A stretch of 64,000 nt of DNA from Pteria penguin (taxonomy: Eukaryota > Mollusca > Bivalvia > Pterioida > Pteriidae): assembly GCA_035048485.1 (NCBI GenBank), contig CM068587.1, forward strand, positions 55,780,288 to 55,844,287, read 5' to 3'. Numbering within the stretch: position 1 is the first letter of the stretch; every line of letters begins with the position of its first letter. Position numbers and translations under genes: made by a program. This document shows, one piece after another, positions 28,034 through 41,200 of this stretch. The notes beneath the pieces were generated by a model that was not told the DNA's origin, searched no databases, and saw only the letters and a list, made by a program, of their open reading frames with translations.

Positions 28034-31000
28034 CCTAATATTATAATACCCATAATCTGAGTAAAGTCTATAAGCAGGAGTTATCCACTAGGAGTATTTC
28101 CCACCCGAATATCTGAGTAAAGTCTATAAGCAGGAATTATCCACAAGGAGTATTTCTTCACCCAAACATCTGAGTAAAGTCTATAAGCAGGAGTTATCCA
28201 CTAGAAATTTTCTCCACTCGAACATCTGAGGAATGTCTATAAGCAGGAATCATACACTAGAATTCCCCACCCGAACATCTGAATAAAATGTATTAGCAGG
28301 AATTTTATAAATATGAATTAATAATTAGGGGAACCGGTATCCCCCATCCAAACATCTGAGTAAAGTCCATAAGCAGGAGTTTTTAACTGGGAATACTTCC
28401 ACACTCTATCATTGATTCCGGTTGTTATATAGGATTTTTTTGTGGTGATTTGTCATCTTTTCCTTTTCTAACTTTTTTATCTTTTGAAAAATGGGGGAGG
28501 GGGTTATGAGGCAATATAAACCAAGGTTCCCTGTCACGGAATACGTTGCTACATTATTCATGATTTCCCACTGTTTTAGTTAAATCCGTCGTTTAAGACA
28601 ACAAATTTAAACCATACACCAGACAGATGTCGCCTCCATAGGTGTGAAGACAATAATAATAATAAATAACAATATTACCAAATAAAACAATAAAAAAAAT
28701 CTTGCTTTGATAAGCTGGTCTTACTGTATCTCAGACAATAGTTTGATTTGTTCTACGTTTGGTATTCAATCATATTTCTACTTTATGGTACATGTATTTG
28801 TTTTTAATCATACCAATATAGTTCACATATATAGTGACGGTATCATCTTTTCGAGACACTTACGTACGCTTGTCTCGAGATGTGACGGCATATGCGTGAT
28901 ACATTGCACAGAAATTCAGACCTTCGCAGCGGACCAATCTGAAGCAGTAAGGGATCTTTACGTGCCACTTCTACGATGTCACGTGACCTTGGCTTTTATT
29001 GATTGGTTGATTATCGTTTTACGTCGCTCCCACGATTATTTCACATATATGGAGACGGTATCTACTTTATGCATGCATTACATAGAAATTTATACTTTGC
29101 AACGGACCGACCCGAAGCAGTGAGGGATCTCTACATGCCACGTCTACGGAGTCAGGCTAGGTCGGTGTTTTTTGGCGTCTCATCCGAAAGACAGATCACC
29201 GACGTTTTACCGGTGGGACTCGCACCGGGGAATTCATGTTCATAAGCCATCATCTTTACCGATGAAGTTTCATCGGACCCCCAACTTTATGATCATGATG
29301 ATGATGATCGTAAAATATTAATGTAGCATACCAAAATATATTATATTATTGCATTTAGGGGAATATAACAACATGCTACTTTTATGTTGTTTTCATGTTT
29401 TCACTTTTTAAATCTATTTCGGTTTTAAATCTATTTTGGTCGTCACCATTATCAACGCGACGATCTTGGTGTCACATAAAACTATAACCATACAAATAGG
29501 GCTGCAAATACTAAAAGTGAAAAATGACGATTGACTGTATTTCTGTTTTTCTGGGCCGTTTCTCCCATAAACAAACCCGATAACCTTTCATGATTTATTA
29601 CCCGTCTTGGGCTTGAACAGCTTCTGCATCTGCGCCACTCTTGACGCCGCCATCTCCAACAGCTATGTATAAATATCCGTCTTTTCCAAAGAAAAGCTGT
29701 AATGAATGTAATGACATATCAACGACAATGTAAAAACGACAATGATAAAACGACAATAATAAAAGGGAATACAACATATCGGAGACAGATAATCCTGGCG
29801 TATATCCGAAAGCAAAGAAATAAAATCGATTTAAAGTCAACAGTACTTGCCGAGAAAAGAGAGTGTTCGATGTCATAGAGTGTAATCAGAGATATATATA
29901 TTGGTTGGTTGGTGGTTGGTGTTTTACGTCGCTTTCAACAATTTTTCAGTTATATCGCGACATGGAAGCAGGAGGTAACCAACCTCTTAAACATAGTGGT
30001 GCAATCCGGGAATCGAACTTGGATCATTGGCACCGCAAGCCAAGTGCTTAATCACTACACCATTGATTGATTGATTGATTGACTGAATATTGTTTTACGT
30101 CTTTACGTGCCACGTCTACGATGTCACGTGACCTACTGTCCGCGCCACCCACTCTGGAAACCGGAAAATCTGGATTTTCAGTTTTTCATCTTCAGAATAA
30201 TTTCATAGTCCAAAACCATTCCATAGATCTTGTTTAGTCGTAACTTTTGGTGTATGCTATATGTTTGTATGAAGAAGCGTTCATATTTTATAGAAAAAAA
30301 AATCAATTTTAGATAGGGCGATTCCCATTATTAAATTTTGACGTGACGTCGCCAAGTTTCCCATAGATTCAATGTTAAACATCGGCGACGTCACGTCAAA
30401 ATTAACATAGAAAATGCCCTATCTAAAATGATTTTTCTCTATAAAATACGAATGCTTCTTCGTAGAAACATATAACACACACCAAAAGTTACCACTAAAC
30501 AAGATCTGTCGATTGATATTAATTTTGTAAAACTATTTTAAAGATAAATAAGTGAAAATCCAGATTTTTCGGTTTACAAAGTGAGTGGCGCGGACAGTAG
30601 GTTTTTATTGATTGGTTGATTATCGTTTTACGTCACTCCACGATTATTTCACGTATATGGTGACGGCATCTGTTTGATGCATTGCATACAAATTTAGACC
30701 TTTGCAACGGACCCACCCGAAGCAATGAGGGATCTTTAACGTGCCATGCATACCACGACACGGGGCCTCGGTTTTTACTGTCTCATCCGAAAGACAGGAC
30801 ATCGGCATGACCAGAGCGGAAATCGAACCCCGGCCTCCCGATCAGGAGTCCAGCGCGATACCACCAGGTCACGCCGGCTTTATTTCACGTATATGGTAAC
30901 GGCATCTGCCTGATGCATTGCATACAAATTTAGACGTTTGCAACGGACCCACCCAAGGCAGTAAGGGATCTTTTACGTGCCACGCCTACTGTGACACGGG

Positions 31001-31364
31001 ACCTCGGTTTTTACTGTCTCATCCGAAAGACAGAACACTGGTGCGCTCAGGGCGGGAATCGAACCCGGGAACTCTCGATCACCAGCAGAGCACCTTATCC
31101 ACTAGGCCACACCGGTTTAACCACTACACCATGCCTTCCCCCTCAGAGATATAAAACATAACTGATTATCGGTATCGGATACAATAAAAACTAACAAGCA
31201 ACTATTTATGTTCAAAGCAAAGAACGGAATCATTGAATGTAAGTAAGTTGTTTTTGTTTGTTATTGTTTGTCTGTTTGTTTTTAATGGGGGGATTCATAT
31301 TATATGTGTATGTGTGTGTTTTGGGTATGTGTGTGTTGTTGTTTAAATTTCCTGTTGTTATGGT

Positions 31365-31408
<44 letters not shown>

Positions 31409-31436
31409 TTGATGATGATGATGATGATGATGATGT

Positions 31437-31503
<67 letters not shown>

Positions 31504-33192
31504 CGTATAGAGGATTTCATGGCTTGTGATTTGTGTAAAAATAAATGGACAAAAATGTTGAAGATCCCCACATCCCTGATTTACTGAATTTTGTTTTACA
31601 GAGCACAATGGGGGATATTTTACGTGTCGCGTCTACCGGGACAAGAGGACTCGTGTTTCACTGTCTCATCCGAAAGAAATGTCACCAGCGGGAGTCGAAC
31701 TCGAGACCTCTAAGTCACGAGCCAAACACCTAACTAAATGCATTGCATTGGTTCGAAACTCACTGATACCCGTATCAAGAATGGAATCGATTTCTAGTCA
31801 GGACTGGGGCTCCGTCAGAATCAGTGGAAAGCATTATAAGAGTTCCAACACGGAAAAAGGTGCGCTTTTTTCTCTATATCCTTGGGTCCCTAAGCACTAG
31901 ACACTTATTTCAACCATATGTGTTAGAAACATACCTCCATCATAATAGGTTAGACACTTACCTCCACCTTGTAGGTTAGACACTTACCTCTACCATATGG
32001 GTTCGATACTTGCCTCCACCATATCGAATATACACTTACCTCTTACCTCCACAATAAAAGTAATCATATAAATTAAAGACTTACCTCCACCATATATGAT
32101 GGACACTTACCTCCACCATATATGATGGACACTTACCTCCACCATATACAAGTAAGTTAGATACCAACCTCCATCATATAGATCAGACACTTACCTCTAC
32201 CATAAAGGTAAAACACTCATCTCCGCAATATAGGTTAGACACTTATCTCCACCGTTTAGATTAGATACTTACCTGCACCATAGACACTTATCTCAAGCAT
32301 ATTAGTTAGACACTTACTTCCACCGTTTAGGTTAGGCACTTACCTCCACCATAAACACTTATCTCCAGCATATAAGTTAGACACTTACCTCCACCGTTTA
32401 AGTTAGGCACTTAAGTCTTCCAAATATAAGTAAGACAATTATCTCCACCATATGTTGTACACTTACCTCTACTGTTTAGGTTAGACACTTACCTCCACCG
32501 TTTAGGTTAGACACTTACCTGTACCATACTTACCTCCACCATATGTTAGACACTTACCTATACCGTTTAGGTTAGACACTTACCTCTACCATATAGGTAA
32601 GACACTTACCTCCACCATATGTTAGACACTTACCTATACCGTTTACGTTAGACACTAACCTCTGTCATATAGATTAAAGTTTTCTGATATTCCTTTTATA
32701 ATAAAACAAACTCACCTGACCTCCGTTACGTGTGTTGCCTGGTTGCTTTATCACAAGCAACGTTTTCTCTGCTTTGATGTCAACTCCATTTCTGCCATGT
32801 ATCATTTCTGACACGAACGAAAACTGTCCGTCACTAACATTTCTTACAGTGTAGATGAAAAATCGTCCATTAGTATCAAAATTCGGGTGTAAAGCAAATC
32901 CAAGAAGGCCGCGTTCGTCTGCTAAATTGTCCTCATACACCACTAAAGAGGAAACATCAACAAAAAGAGTTTTATCCGTCCAACTTGTGGAGTACGAATA
33001 CACCATACCCCTTTGTTCGGCTAAATAAAAGCGCTTGCTACCCACTTTTTCCTGCACCAGTCCGATTGGCTGGACAGTGGCATTGAAGACATTTTGCATA
33101 CAAACACACATTCGATTTCCATGTCCAGTTCTTAAAACTGTCAACAATATGAAACACAAGAGCGGCACCACGGAGACCAGCAGCGATGTCAT
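21131..33192 (-). CDS. Secreted HHIP-like / glucose-sorbosone dehydrogenase-type beta-propeller protein
   Basis: Seven minus-strand exons join in phase: 33192-32716, 29696-29602, 25394-25213, 24561-24424, 22851-22719, 22245-22109, 21215-21131 (415 codons plus 2 bases). The first encodes a signal peptide (MTSLLVSVVPLLCFILLTVL) and the first propeller blades (RFYLAEQRGMVY, DERGLLGFALHPNF, NGGQ). Later exons carry [68 protein letters not shown] and VLSFAQDNEGELYVL, the conserved order of the HHIPL/PQQ-type dehydrogenase domain. The vertebrate N-terminal cysteine-rich domain is absent. The exon 3 donor (GTTCGT) and exon 5 donor (GTAGGT) are assigned from phase and homology. At least one C-terminal exon below 21131 remains unidentified. 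Catalytic activity is not established for this family branch. Confidence 0.88.
21437..21622. mobile_element. MITE, family 1
   Basis: Imperfect inverted ends (GAACCCTTCCACGTTAACTA... / ...CTGTCAAAGGGTTTATAC) around GGGACTGAATTTTTGGGGAA. Same family as 24721-24896 in opposite orientation. Confidence 0.6.
22432..22472. repeat. (TA)n microsatellite
   Basis: About 20 TA units, directly beside the 3' end of SINE family C. Confidence 0.9.
22473..22619 (-). mobile_element. tRNA-derived SINE, family C
   Basis: Minus strand head GGAGCTCGGGTAGCTCAGTC with box B GGTTCGAGTCCCAGAC. An extra stretch in the anticodon region prevents a normal tRNA fold, so this is a SINE head and not a tRNA gene. Confidence 0.65.
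22969..23242 (+). mobile_element. tRNA-derived SINE, family A, intact copy with target-site duplication
   Basis: Flanked by perfect 13-base repeats ACAGTGGGCGATA (22956-22968 and 23243-23255). Box A region TGGCCTAGTGGATAAGG, box B GGTTCGACTCC, tail AATAATCAACCAACCA. The perfect flanks indicate recent insertion, in the antisense orientation relative to the HHIP-like gene. Confidence 0.92.
23915..24180 (+). mobile_element. tRNA-derived SINE, family A
   Basis: Head with GGTTCGACTCC, STOP-free core GTCTTTCGGATGAG, a short deletion after it compared with the 22969 copy, and an (AATC)n tail. Confidence 0.85.
24721..24896. mobile_element. MITE, family 1
   Basis: Inverted ends ATAGACCCTTTCAC..TAACTGCGGGACT and AGTCCCGCAGTTAAAGTGAT..GGGTCTAT around a short core with CGGGAAA motifs. 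In the intron between HHIP-like exons 3 and 4. Confidence 0.75.
25515..25730. mobile_element. Inverted-repeat MITE, family 2
   Basis: CGCCATAAACTGAGAAAAT (25522-25540) is repeated inverted at 25705-25723; core is AT-rich. Confidence 0.65.
26570..27040. repeat. Hairpin followed by degenerate tandem repeats
   Basis: TTTATTGCTCAGTTGAGAGG.. pairs with CCTTCCAACTGGGCAATAAA (26572-26652). Then about three copies of a unit with ACACATGTAGCCTTCAATAG and CAGACAGAC, ending in a G-run at 27023. Confidence 0.6.
27231..27398 (-). mobile_element. tRNA-derived SINE, family B with target-site duplication
   Basis: Minus strand head GGCGTGGTGTAGTGGTTAAG and box B GGGTTCGATTCC, with tail AACCAACC. Flanked by TGTAGACATTATG on both sides (27219-27231 and 27399-27411). 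The head folds like a tRNA but continues into a SINE body. Confidence 0.85.
27608..28032. repeat. Poly(T) block and (TA)n microsatellite
   Basis: T-rich 27608-27660 and about 47 TA units at 27938-28032. Confidence 0.9.
28050..28400 (+). repeat. Degenerate minisatellite, unit about 56 bases
   Basis: Five to six copies built on ATCTGAGTAAAGTCTATAAG followed by CAGGAGTTATCCAC. Confidence 0.8.
28825..29235 (-). mobile_element. Two nested/abutting family A SINEs
   Basis: Two antisense bodies in succession, each with the (A)CGGCATCTG / GGATCTTTACGTGCCAC segment; the second begins at TTGATTGGTTGATTATCG (about 28998) and ends in the box B remnant. Confidence 0.75.
29908..30062 (-). mobile_element. 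tRNA-derived SINE, family B
   Basis: Same order as the 27231 copy, with several substitutions in the tRNA-like head (for example in the GGGAATCGAACTTGGATC segment). Confidence 0.8.
30132..30601. mobile_element. Near-palindromic MITE inserted in a SINE
   Basis: Ends CCTACTGTCCGCGCCAC / GTGGCGCGGACAGTAGG; most of its length pairs with itself, including central CGTGACGTCGCC / GGCGACGTCACG. It interrupts an antisense family A SINE between GTCACGTGACCT and TTTTTATTGATTGG. Confidence 0.8.
30602..31122 (-). mobile_element. Two antisense family A SINEs in tandem
   Basis: Bodies at about 30602-30880 and 30886-31122, each ending in a tRNA-like head complement (for example AACCCGGGAACTCTCGATCA then CACTAGGCCACACCGG). 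Confidence 0.85.
31364..31503 (+). repeat. (GAT)n microsatellite
   Basis: About 46 triplets with two GTT interruptions (31408 and 31434 region). Confidence 0.95.
31895..32690 (-). repeat. Minisatellite of 5' splice-site-like units in HHIP-like intron 1
   Basis: Units of 22-29 bases reading, on the gene's sense strand, TATGGTGGAGGTAAGTGTCT followed by AAC. I count about 18 exact AGGTAAGT octamers plus several one-mismatch versions. The array ends about 25 bases from the true donor of exon 1 (CAG/GTGAGT at 32715). Confidence 0.88.
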
Positions 33193-35130
33193 GTCTGAGA
33201 ATCGATTCCTGATGGCGTTTTATAACTGTTATCGCCGTATTAAGTGTTAAATCCAGAATTGATTAAGTGGGACGATTCAGAAGGAAACAGTAACTTGTCG
33301 TCCCAAGTCTTTCGCCTTCCTAGGACGGCGTGTCAGTAAGAGTTTACTGTAACACAAATATCTACGACAAAAATATTTTCTTTCATTTACACCTGTTATT
33401 TGCATGTATACACGGACATGATATCAGCTAAATGAAATTATATCCAGGATATGCAAATAAGCACGTTTCTCTATCGATCATAAAACACTGCAATGTGCAC
33501 ATGTACAGTCGCAGACAAACTTGTTTCACACACGATAACATTGAGATGTTCAATAAAGCAAGACGGTCAAATTTACAGATGTGTCTATCACGTGGAAAAA
33601 CGAACACGTGGAAGTTTTGGGAATTCGAAATCGCATTAGTAAGATTAAAGTGATTATGGCTGTGAGAAGCCATCAGGTGCGCGATTTACCGTGTTCCGAG
33701 AGCATTAACTCATCCGTACACGAAGGTAAAACCGGAGATAACCGAACTACTTAGTCGGCGTGGCCTTTTTGTTGTCTACATGTTCTGCTCTGGTTATTGA
33801 CTTTTTATGATTACAAAACGCTCATGTTCACAATACCTATGTCAACTCTGTATAATGCATTGCCTGTATAGTGTAAGTTTTCTTATCCAGCCAAGCATTC
33901 CCTACTATATAGTGAAGTGTTTCTCTCAGGTAGTATCCTGGCAAATGCGGAAACGGGTTCAACAGGGGCTAAGTAATGTCGCGATCGATATAACTAAAAA
34001 TTGTTGAAAGCGACGTAAAACGCCCATTAACCAACCAACCAACACTTACTATGAGACTACCCCTCCGCTTATTAAAGATGGACCCCATGGCAATCATTAA
34101 GTTATCAAATAGTGTTAAATAAATTATTTAACCAGTAGATAAGAAAAATATCAAAACAAGAGCGCAACTTACTGTTATTTTACGTTCGCCCGACAGTTGA
34201 AAATGGATTTAAATTCTAATTTGTTTGGTTTACTAGTATGCCACGACAACATTGCATGTAGTTCACCTCGGTCGGATGAATGGCACATAAATTAATACAT
34301 ATGCAATGGGTGCCCTTGACGCAGTGCTTTTATATCTTCCACCACAAGGGATACCCATTATTATTTTCGCATACGAAATACAAGACATGTGCTGGTCAGC
34401 GGCGGATTTAGAGGGGGACCGCCCCATCCCCCTTTTTTGCCACAAGTATGAGTATAACTTCAGATCAGACACCCCAAATGACTGACAATTTTGCCAAATA
34501 CTTGACTTTCACATGTGTCCCTCCCTTATTTCGGAATCAATGGGATCCGGGAGTGCTGGTGGTATTCGATTCCTAGCCCTTGAAAAAAAAAAACTCTGAT
34601 AGCCTTCCGTCGGAACTATGTCTGCGCGATTTAGATTTCAAAGACCATGATGTTTTTATAGGTATGCCAACTAAAACTGTTCCCACGGCAAAATCAACTT
34701 AAACCCACAACATTTCCCTTTTAGGACGGAATTTTTACGTTTTTTACGTCGAATTACATGTACAGAACTGACAAACCCAACCACTGTTATACTACTTTCT
34801 CGTGTTTTTAGAGATTTCAAATCTCAATGTCGTATACATACAACCAATTTGGGTTATTTAGGCAGACGTTGCATTTAAAGTATGGTCAAACTGTGATCTG
34901 AATTCACAACTTTCTGCTCCGACGTCCGACGATCTATGAAATGGGGTACATGGTCAAACAAACCCAGCCAGCGATACATTTTCTAATTTATTTTAATGAA
35001 TGTTCAGCCGTCCACCGATAATGTATGGTGAGTTAAAATTCCCGTTTGCAATGACAGTAATTTTGTTTAAGAATGAAAAAAAAAATTAATTGCAAAATAA
35101 ATCAAATGTGCTTGACGTATCGAACAAAGT
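33193..35130. other. No gene; repeat fragments
   Basis: Upstream of the HHIP-like gene. Holds a family B SINE tail (about 33980-34050) and a CAGCGGCGGATTTAGAGGGG-type transposon end (34395-34560) related to the element at 48836. No convincing TATA box was identified for the HHIP-like gene. Confidence 0.5.
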
Positions 35131-36846
<1,716 letters not shown>

Positions 36847-37364
36847 TTGTGTTTCTATGCAACTAAGTGTATGAATTCTTTTTCTGTCTGAAATATGTCT
36901 AGTCCAAGACTCTCTGCCCTTCTCCCACTTTTGATATCAGTTTTTTGTGGGAGAGGGTCAGAGAGACTTTGTTCATCAAAAGTTGGAATTTTCAGCGATA
37001 CCAGCCAGTATCGGGATGTAGATATACAAGTTCTGGCGACAAATAAACGTTAGCCAAACGAACTATCAACCTATAATACAATAAAAGAACATTTAACGTA
37101 CTCGGTCATAGCGATATATTTTCCAGATAAGATCTATAACCTCTGCTATCTGCCGTTTTATCTGAAAACACGGCAAGATTCTCTACTTCGCCATTTGTGT
37201 ACACAACTTATGACGTCACATCTCGCAGAAAGCGACTTTGCTTTCGTGACACTTCAGCAGCTGACACACTTTTGTAAACGAAAACACGAAGCAACCTCGA
37301 ATTCGACTTTTTTCATTCGACACACGTATATGGCGGCGCTCTGTGTTGTGATGGATGCTTACAC

Positions 37365-37612
37365 AACTCTATGATTATTTATGGTTGCACCATGTGTTGT
37401 GTGGTGGATGGTTACACCACACTATGATGATTTCACCTATATGGTGACACCATGGGTTGTGTGGTGGATGGTTACACCACACTATGATGATTTCACCCAT
37501 ATGATGGCACCATGTCTGGTGTGGTGAATGGTTACACCACATTATGTTTATTTCACCTATATATGGTGGTGCCCTGTGTTGTGTGGTGGATGGGTACAAC
37601 TCTGCCTTCAAT
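37365..37612 (+). repeat. Tandem repeat, unit about 60 bases
   Basis: Four copies containing GGTGGATGGTTACACCACAC and ATGATTTCACCTATATG. Confidence 0.85.
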
Positions 37613-38213
37613 CACCGCAGGTATATTATCAACAATTTACACAGCATGTGAAAAACAAATTGTGTCCAGAAACACATTGATACATCGGCAGATCTAAATT
37701 AAAAAAGGGGGGATATTTGCAGTCTCCCATGACTAATGTTTTGCACTATTCGGTCTGAAACAGGGAGGGGGTCGGTTGCAGCCCTGAAAATGGTCAAAAA
37801 TGACCTTTTTGGTAAAATATTCCGACCCAAAAGTGGGAGGGTTGCAACAGGATGTGAAAGTGGAAAAAATCATTAAAGTTCTATTGTTTAGTCTATAATG
37901 AAAGGAGAAGAGATCCGATTCAGTTGTATGACTCGCAGCGAACGTGCACAGCCAACAAAAACAAAACATAATTGACTAATTAAGAAAATAAATCAACGAA
38001 TGAAATATAACAAAAATATTTATCATATTTATATTGTAAATGGCAAAATATTATACACCCAATGATATACGTAATCATTATTTTGATTTTCAGTTACGTA
38101 AGAAATATGGTACATGTATAAATAATATATAAGACCTATGTTCTGGGCTTCTGGATCAATTATCCAGTTTTGGATTGTCGTATCCTGATAAACAGCATAC
38201 AGTATCGTGAAAC

Positions 38214-41200
38214 ATGAATGCAACCGAGGCTGATTTCGAAAATGGCAAGTATACCACCAAAGGTCCTGTCGTTTATCGCAATGGTTATGACTTGCCAATT
38301 TACGGACTAGATTCTGGACATTTTGACCAGATGCATTTGACTGCCCTCACCTGTATCTTCATCAGCTTGATTTGTGCAGTAGCTGTGATTATTTCGTCAT
38401 TTAGATTGGCTAATAGACCATTTTTTACCTGGACGCAAAGTGAGAAATTTGTTGTTTACTTGGCTATATGTGACGGATTGTTTAATTTAGCCCATTCCAT
38501 GGACCATTTACAAATTTTGATTACACGGACGCATGTCTATCCGCCGGAGCTGTGTCAGATTTATGGATTTATCAACATAGAATTTATTTTAGCTCAAAGT
38601 ATACTTGTCTTAATTATTGCTATCAGTACATTTAAACTAATCTACTTCGGAAGAGATTTAACATTTGGAAATAAAGATATTAAGTTGATAGTAATTGTAT
38701 TTGGAATTCCGTTGGTTGCTGGAGCTTTTGCCGCTATTTTTGGAATGCTAGGTCCAACAGGAGCTTTGTGAGTACATGAACTTTTTCTATTTTTAAACTA
38801 TATTTTTCTTTTATGGAAAATTTTCTGTATACATGCCATGTTAAAACGAAATAAACAAAGAAACAGAAACCGTTCATTTTTGATGTAAAGAATATACATT
38901 TCTTTTTTCGAGTAGTATTGATCGGTAGGGTGATTTTTTTTATAAATGAGACATCAGTTTCCGCCGGAACTGAGGCTCAAGGACTCACTAATGTCTGCCT
39001 GTCGTAACTGAGCACGACCCATGGTGGGGGCAAGTTAGAAGCTGTGATAGAGTACTTCCTGACTGTAGGAGGCTTTACCTGCTCATCTGGTATCCTACAT
39101 CACAAAGCACTGAGCACGATCCATGGTGGAGGCAAGTTAGAAGCTGTGATAGAGTACCTCCTGACTGTAGGAGGCTTTATCTTCTCCTCTGGTATCCTAC
39201 ATCACAAAGCACTGAGCACGATCCATGGTGGAGGCAAGTTAGAACCGTGATAGAGTACTTCCTGACTGTAGGAGGCTTTACCTTCTCCTCTAGTATCCTA
39301 CATCACAGAGCACTGAGCACAATCCAGGGTGGAGACAAGTTAGAAGCCGTGATAGAGTACTTCCTGACTGTAAGAGGCTTTACCTGCCCCTCTGGTATCC
39401 TACATCACAGAACACTGAACACGATCCATGGTGAAAACAAGTTAGAAGCTGTGATAGAGTACCTCCTGACTGTAGGAGGCTTTGTCTGCTTCTCTGGTAT
39501 CCTACACAGAACAGGCAAGTTAGAAGCCGGGATAGAGCACTTCTTGGACAGTTCTCGGATTAGACCAGTTATTCTCTATTACTTTATGAGGTGTATTCAG
39601 ACAGTGAATTTACGAAAGTTTTAAATATAATAATAGGTCTCCTATATACATTGCAGAAAATCACGTCAACAATCTGATAAATTTACGTTTAAAAAGCCCT
39701 TATAACAACGTAGTAGCAGGTAATTAATTTTAGTCAGTAACAGGTTCACTCTACCAGTACCGATTCAAGTGCATTACCTGTGACTCTCCTTACCTAAAAA
39801 TCTACTCAGATGATTTTTTTTTTTTTTTTGGTTGGTGTGTTTCTTTGGTTGGTTTTTTTTTCTTTCAAGGATGCTATAATAAATGCTGTGTTTGATCTTA
39901 GTTTGCACATTTCACCTCTGAGTTTGCACATTTCACCTCTGAGTTTGCACATTTCACCTCTATACGGTTAGCTTTGCACACATCAAAGTATTTCATTTCC
40001 GTTGTTCACTTTGCTATAGATATAATTAAAGTCCTTATACATTCGAAAATTGTGCCTTCGACGAAAAAAAGTTTCCAATGAATGGTATCACTTCCAGTAA
40101 TGGCTGCATTTATTGAATAACTCCAGTCCCATCAAATTGATAAAAATAATGCCTATTCATATTAAGAAATACTACTTGATGTGTACTGGTTTCGTTAAAA
40201 CAGATCGACCTCTACTAAATTCATCACTTTTATTTAATCATGTAGATTACAATTGACTTGACACTAGCTGTAGGCCTTCAATTGTCTGATGAGCAATCAA
40301 AGTATGGAAATTTCTCCTAAATAATGGTTTAGTCATCATCGAATTAAGAGATCATCGCGCTGTTGTCTGATTACCTGAAGGAACTAGTTCTCATTGGCAA
40401 TGGTATAAAGAGATCGTCCCGCTGTTGTCTGATTGCCAGGGGAAACCAATTCTCATTGGTAATCTAATCGACGAGCAAAAGGTAACGGTATAAAGAGACC
40501 CTCGTACTGTTGTCTGATTGCCAGGGGAAACCACTTCTCATTGGTAATCTTATCTTGACGGGAAAAAAGTTAACGATATAAAGATAGCCTCGTACTGTTG
40601 TTTGATTACCAGGGGGAACCCGTTCTCATTGGCAATGGTATAAAGAGATCGTCCCGCTGTTGTCTGATTGCCAGAGGGAACCAGTTCTCATTGGTAATCT
40701 TATCTCGACGAGCAAAAGGTAACGGTATAAAGAGACCCTCGTACTGTTGTCTGATTGCCAGGGGGGAACCAGTTCTCATTGGTAATCTTATCTTGACGGG
40801 AAAAAAAGTTAACGATATAAAGATAGCCTCGTACTGTTGTTTGATTACCAGGGGGAACCAGTTCTCATTGGCAATGGTATAAAGAGATCGTCCCGCTGTT
40901 GTCTGATTGCCAGAAGGAACCAGTTCTCATTGGTAATCTTATCTCGACGAGCAAAAGGTAACGGTATAAAGAGACCCTCGTACTGTTGTCTGATTGCCAG
41001 GGGGGAACCAGTTCTCATTGGTAATCTTATCTTGACGGGAAAAAAAGTTAACGATATAAAGATAGCCTCGTACTGTTGTTTGATTACCAGGGGGAACCAG
41101 TTCTCATTGGCAATGGTATAAAGAGATCGTCCCGCTGTTGTCTGATTGCCAGAAGGAACCAGTTCTCATTGGTAATCTTATCTCGACGAGCAAAAGGTAA

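Noticed and set aside
31230..31608. Open frames of poly-Asp, poly-Met, poly-Ser or poly-Ile
   Set aside because: They are translations of the (GAT)n microsatellite in different frames.
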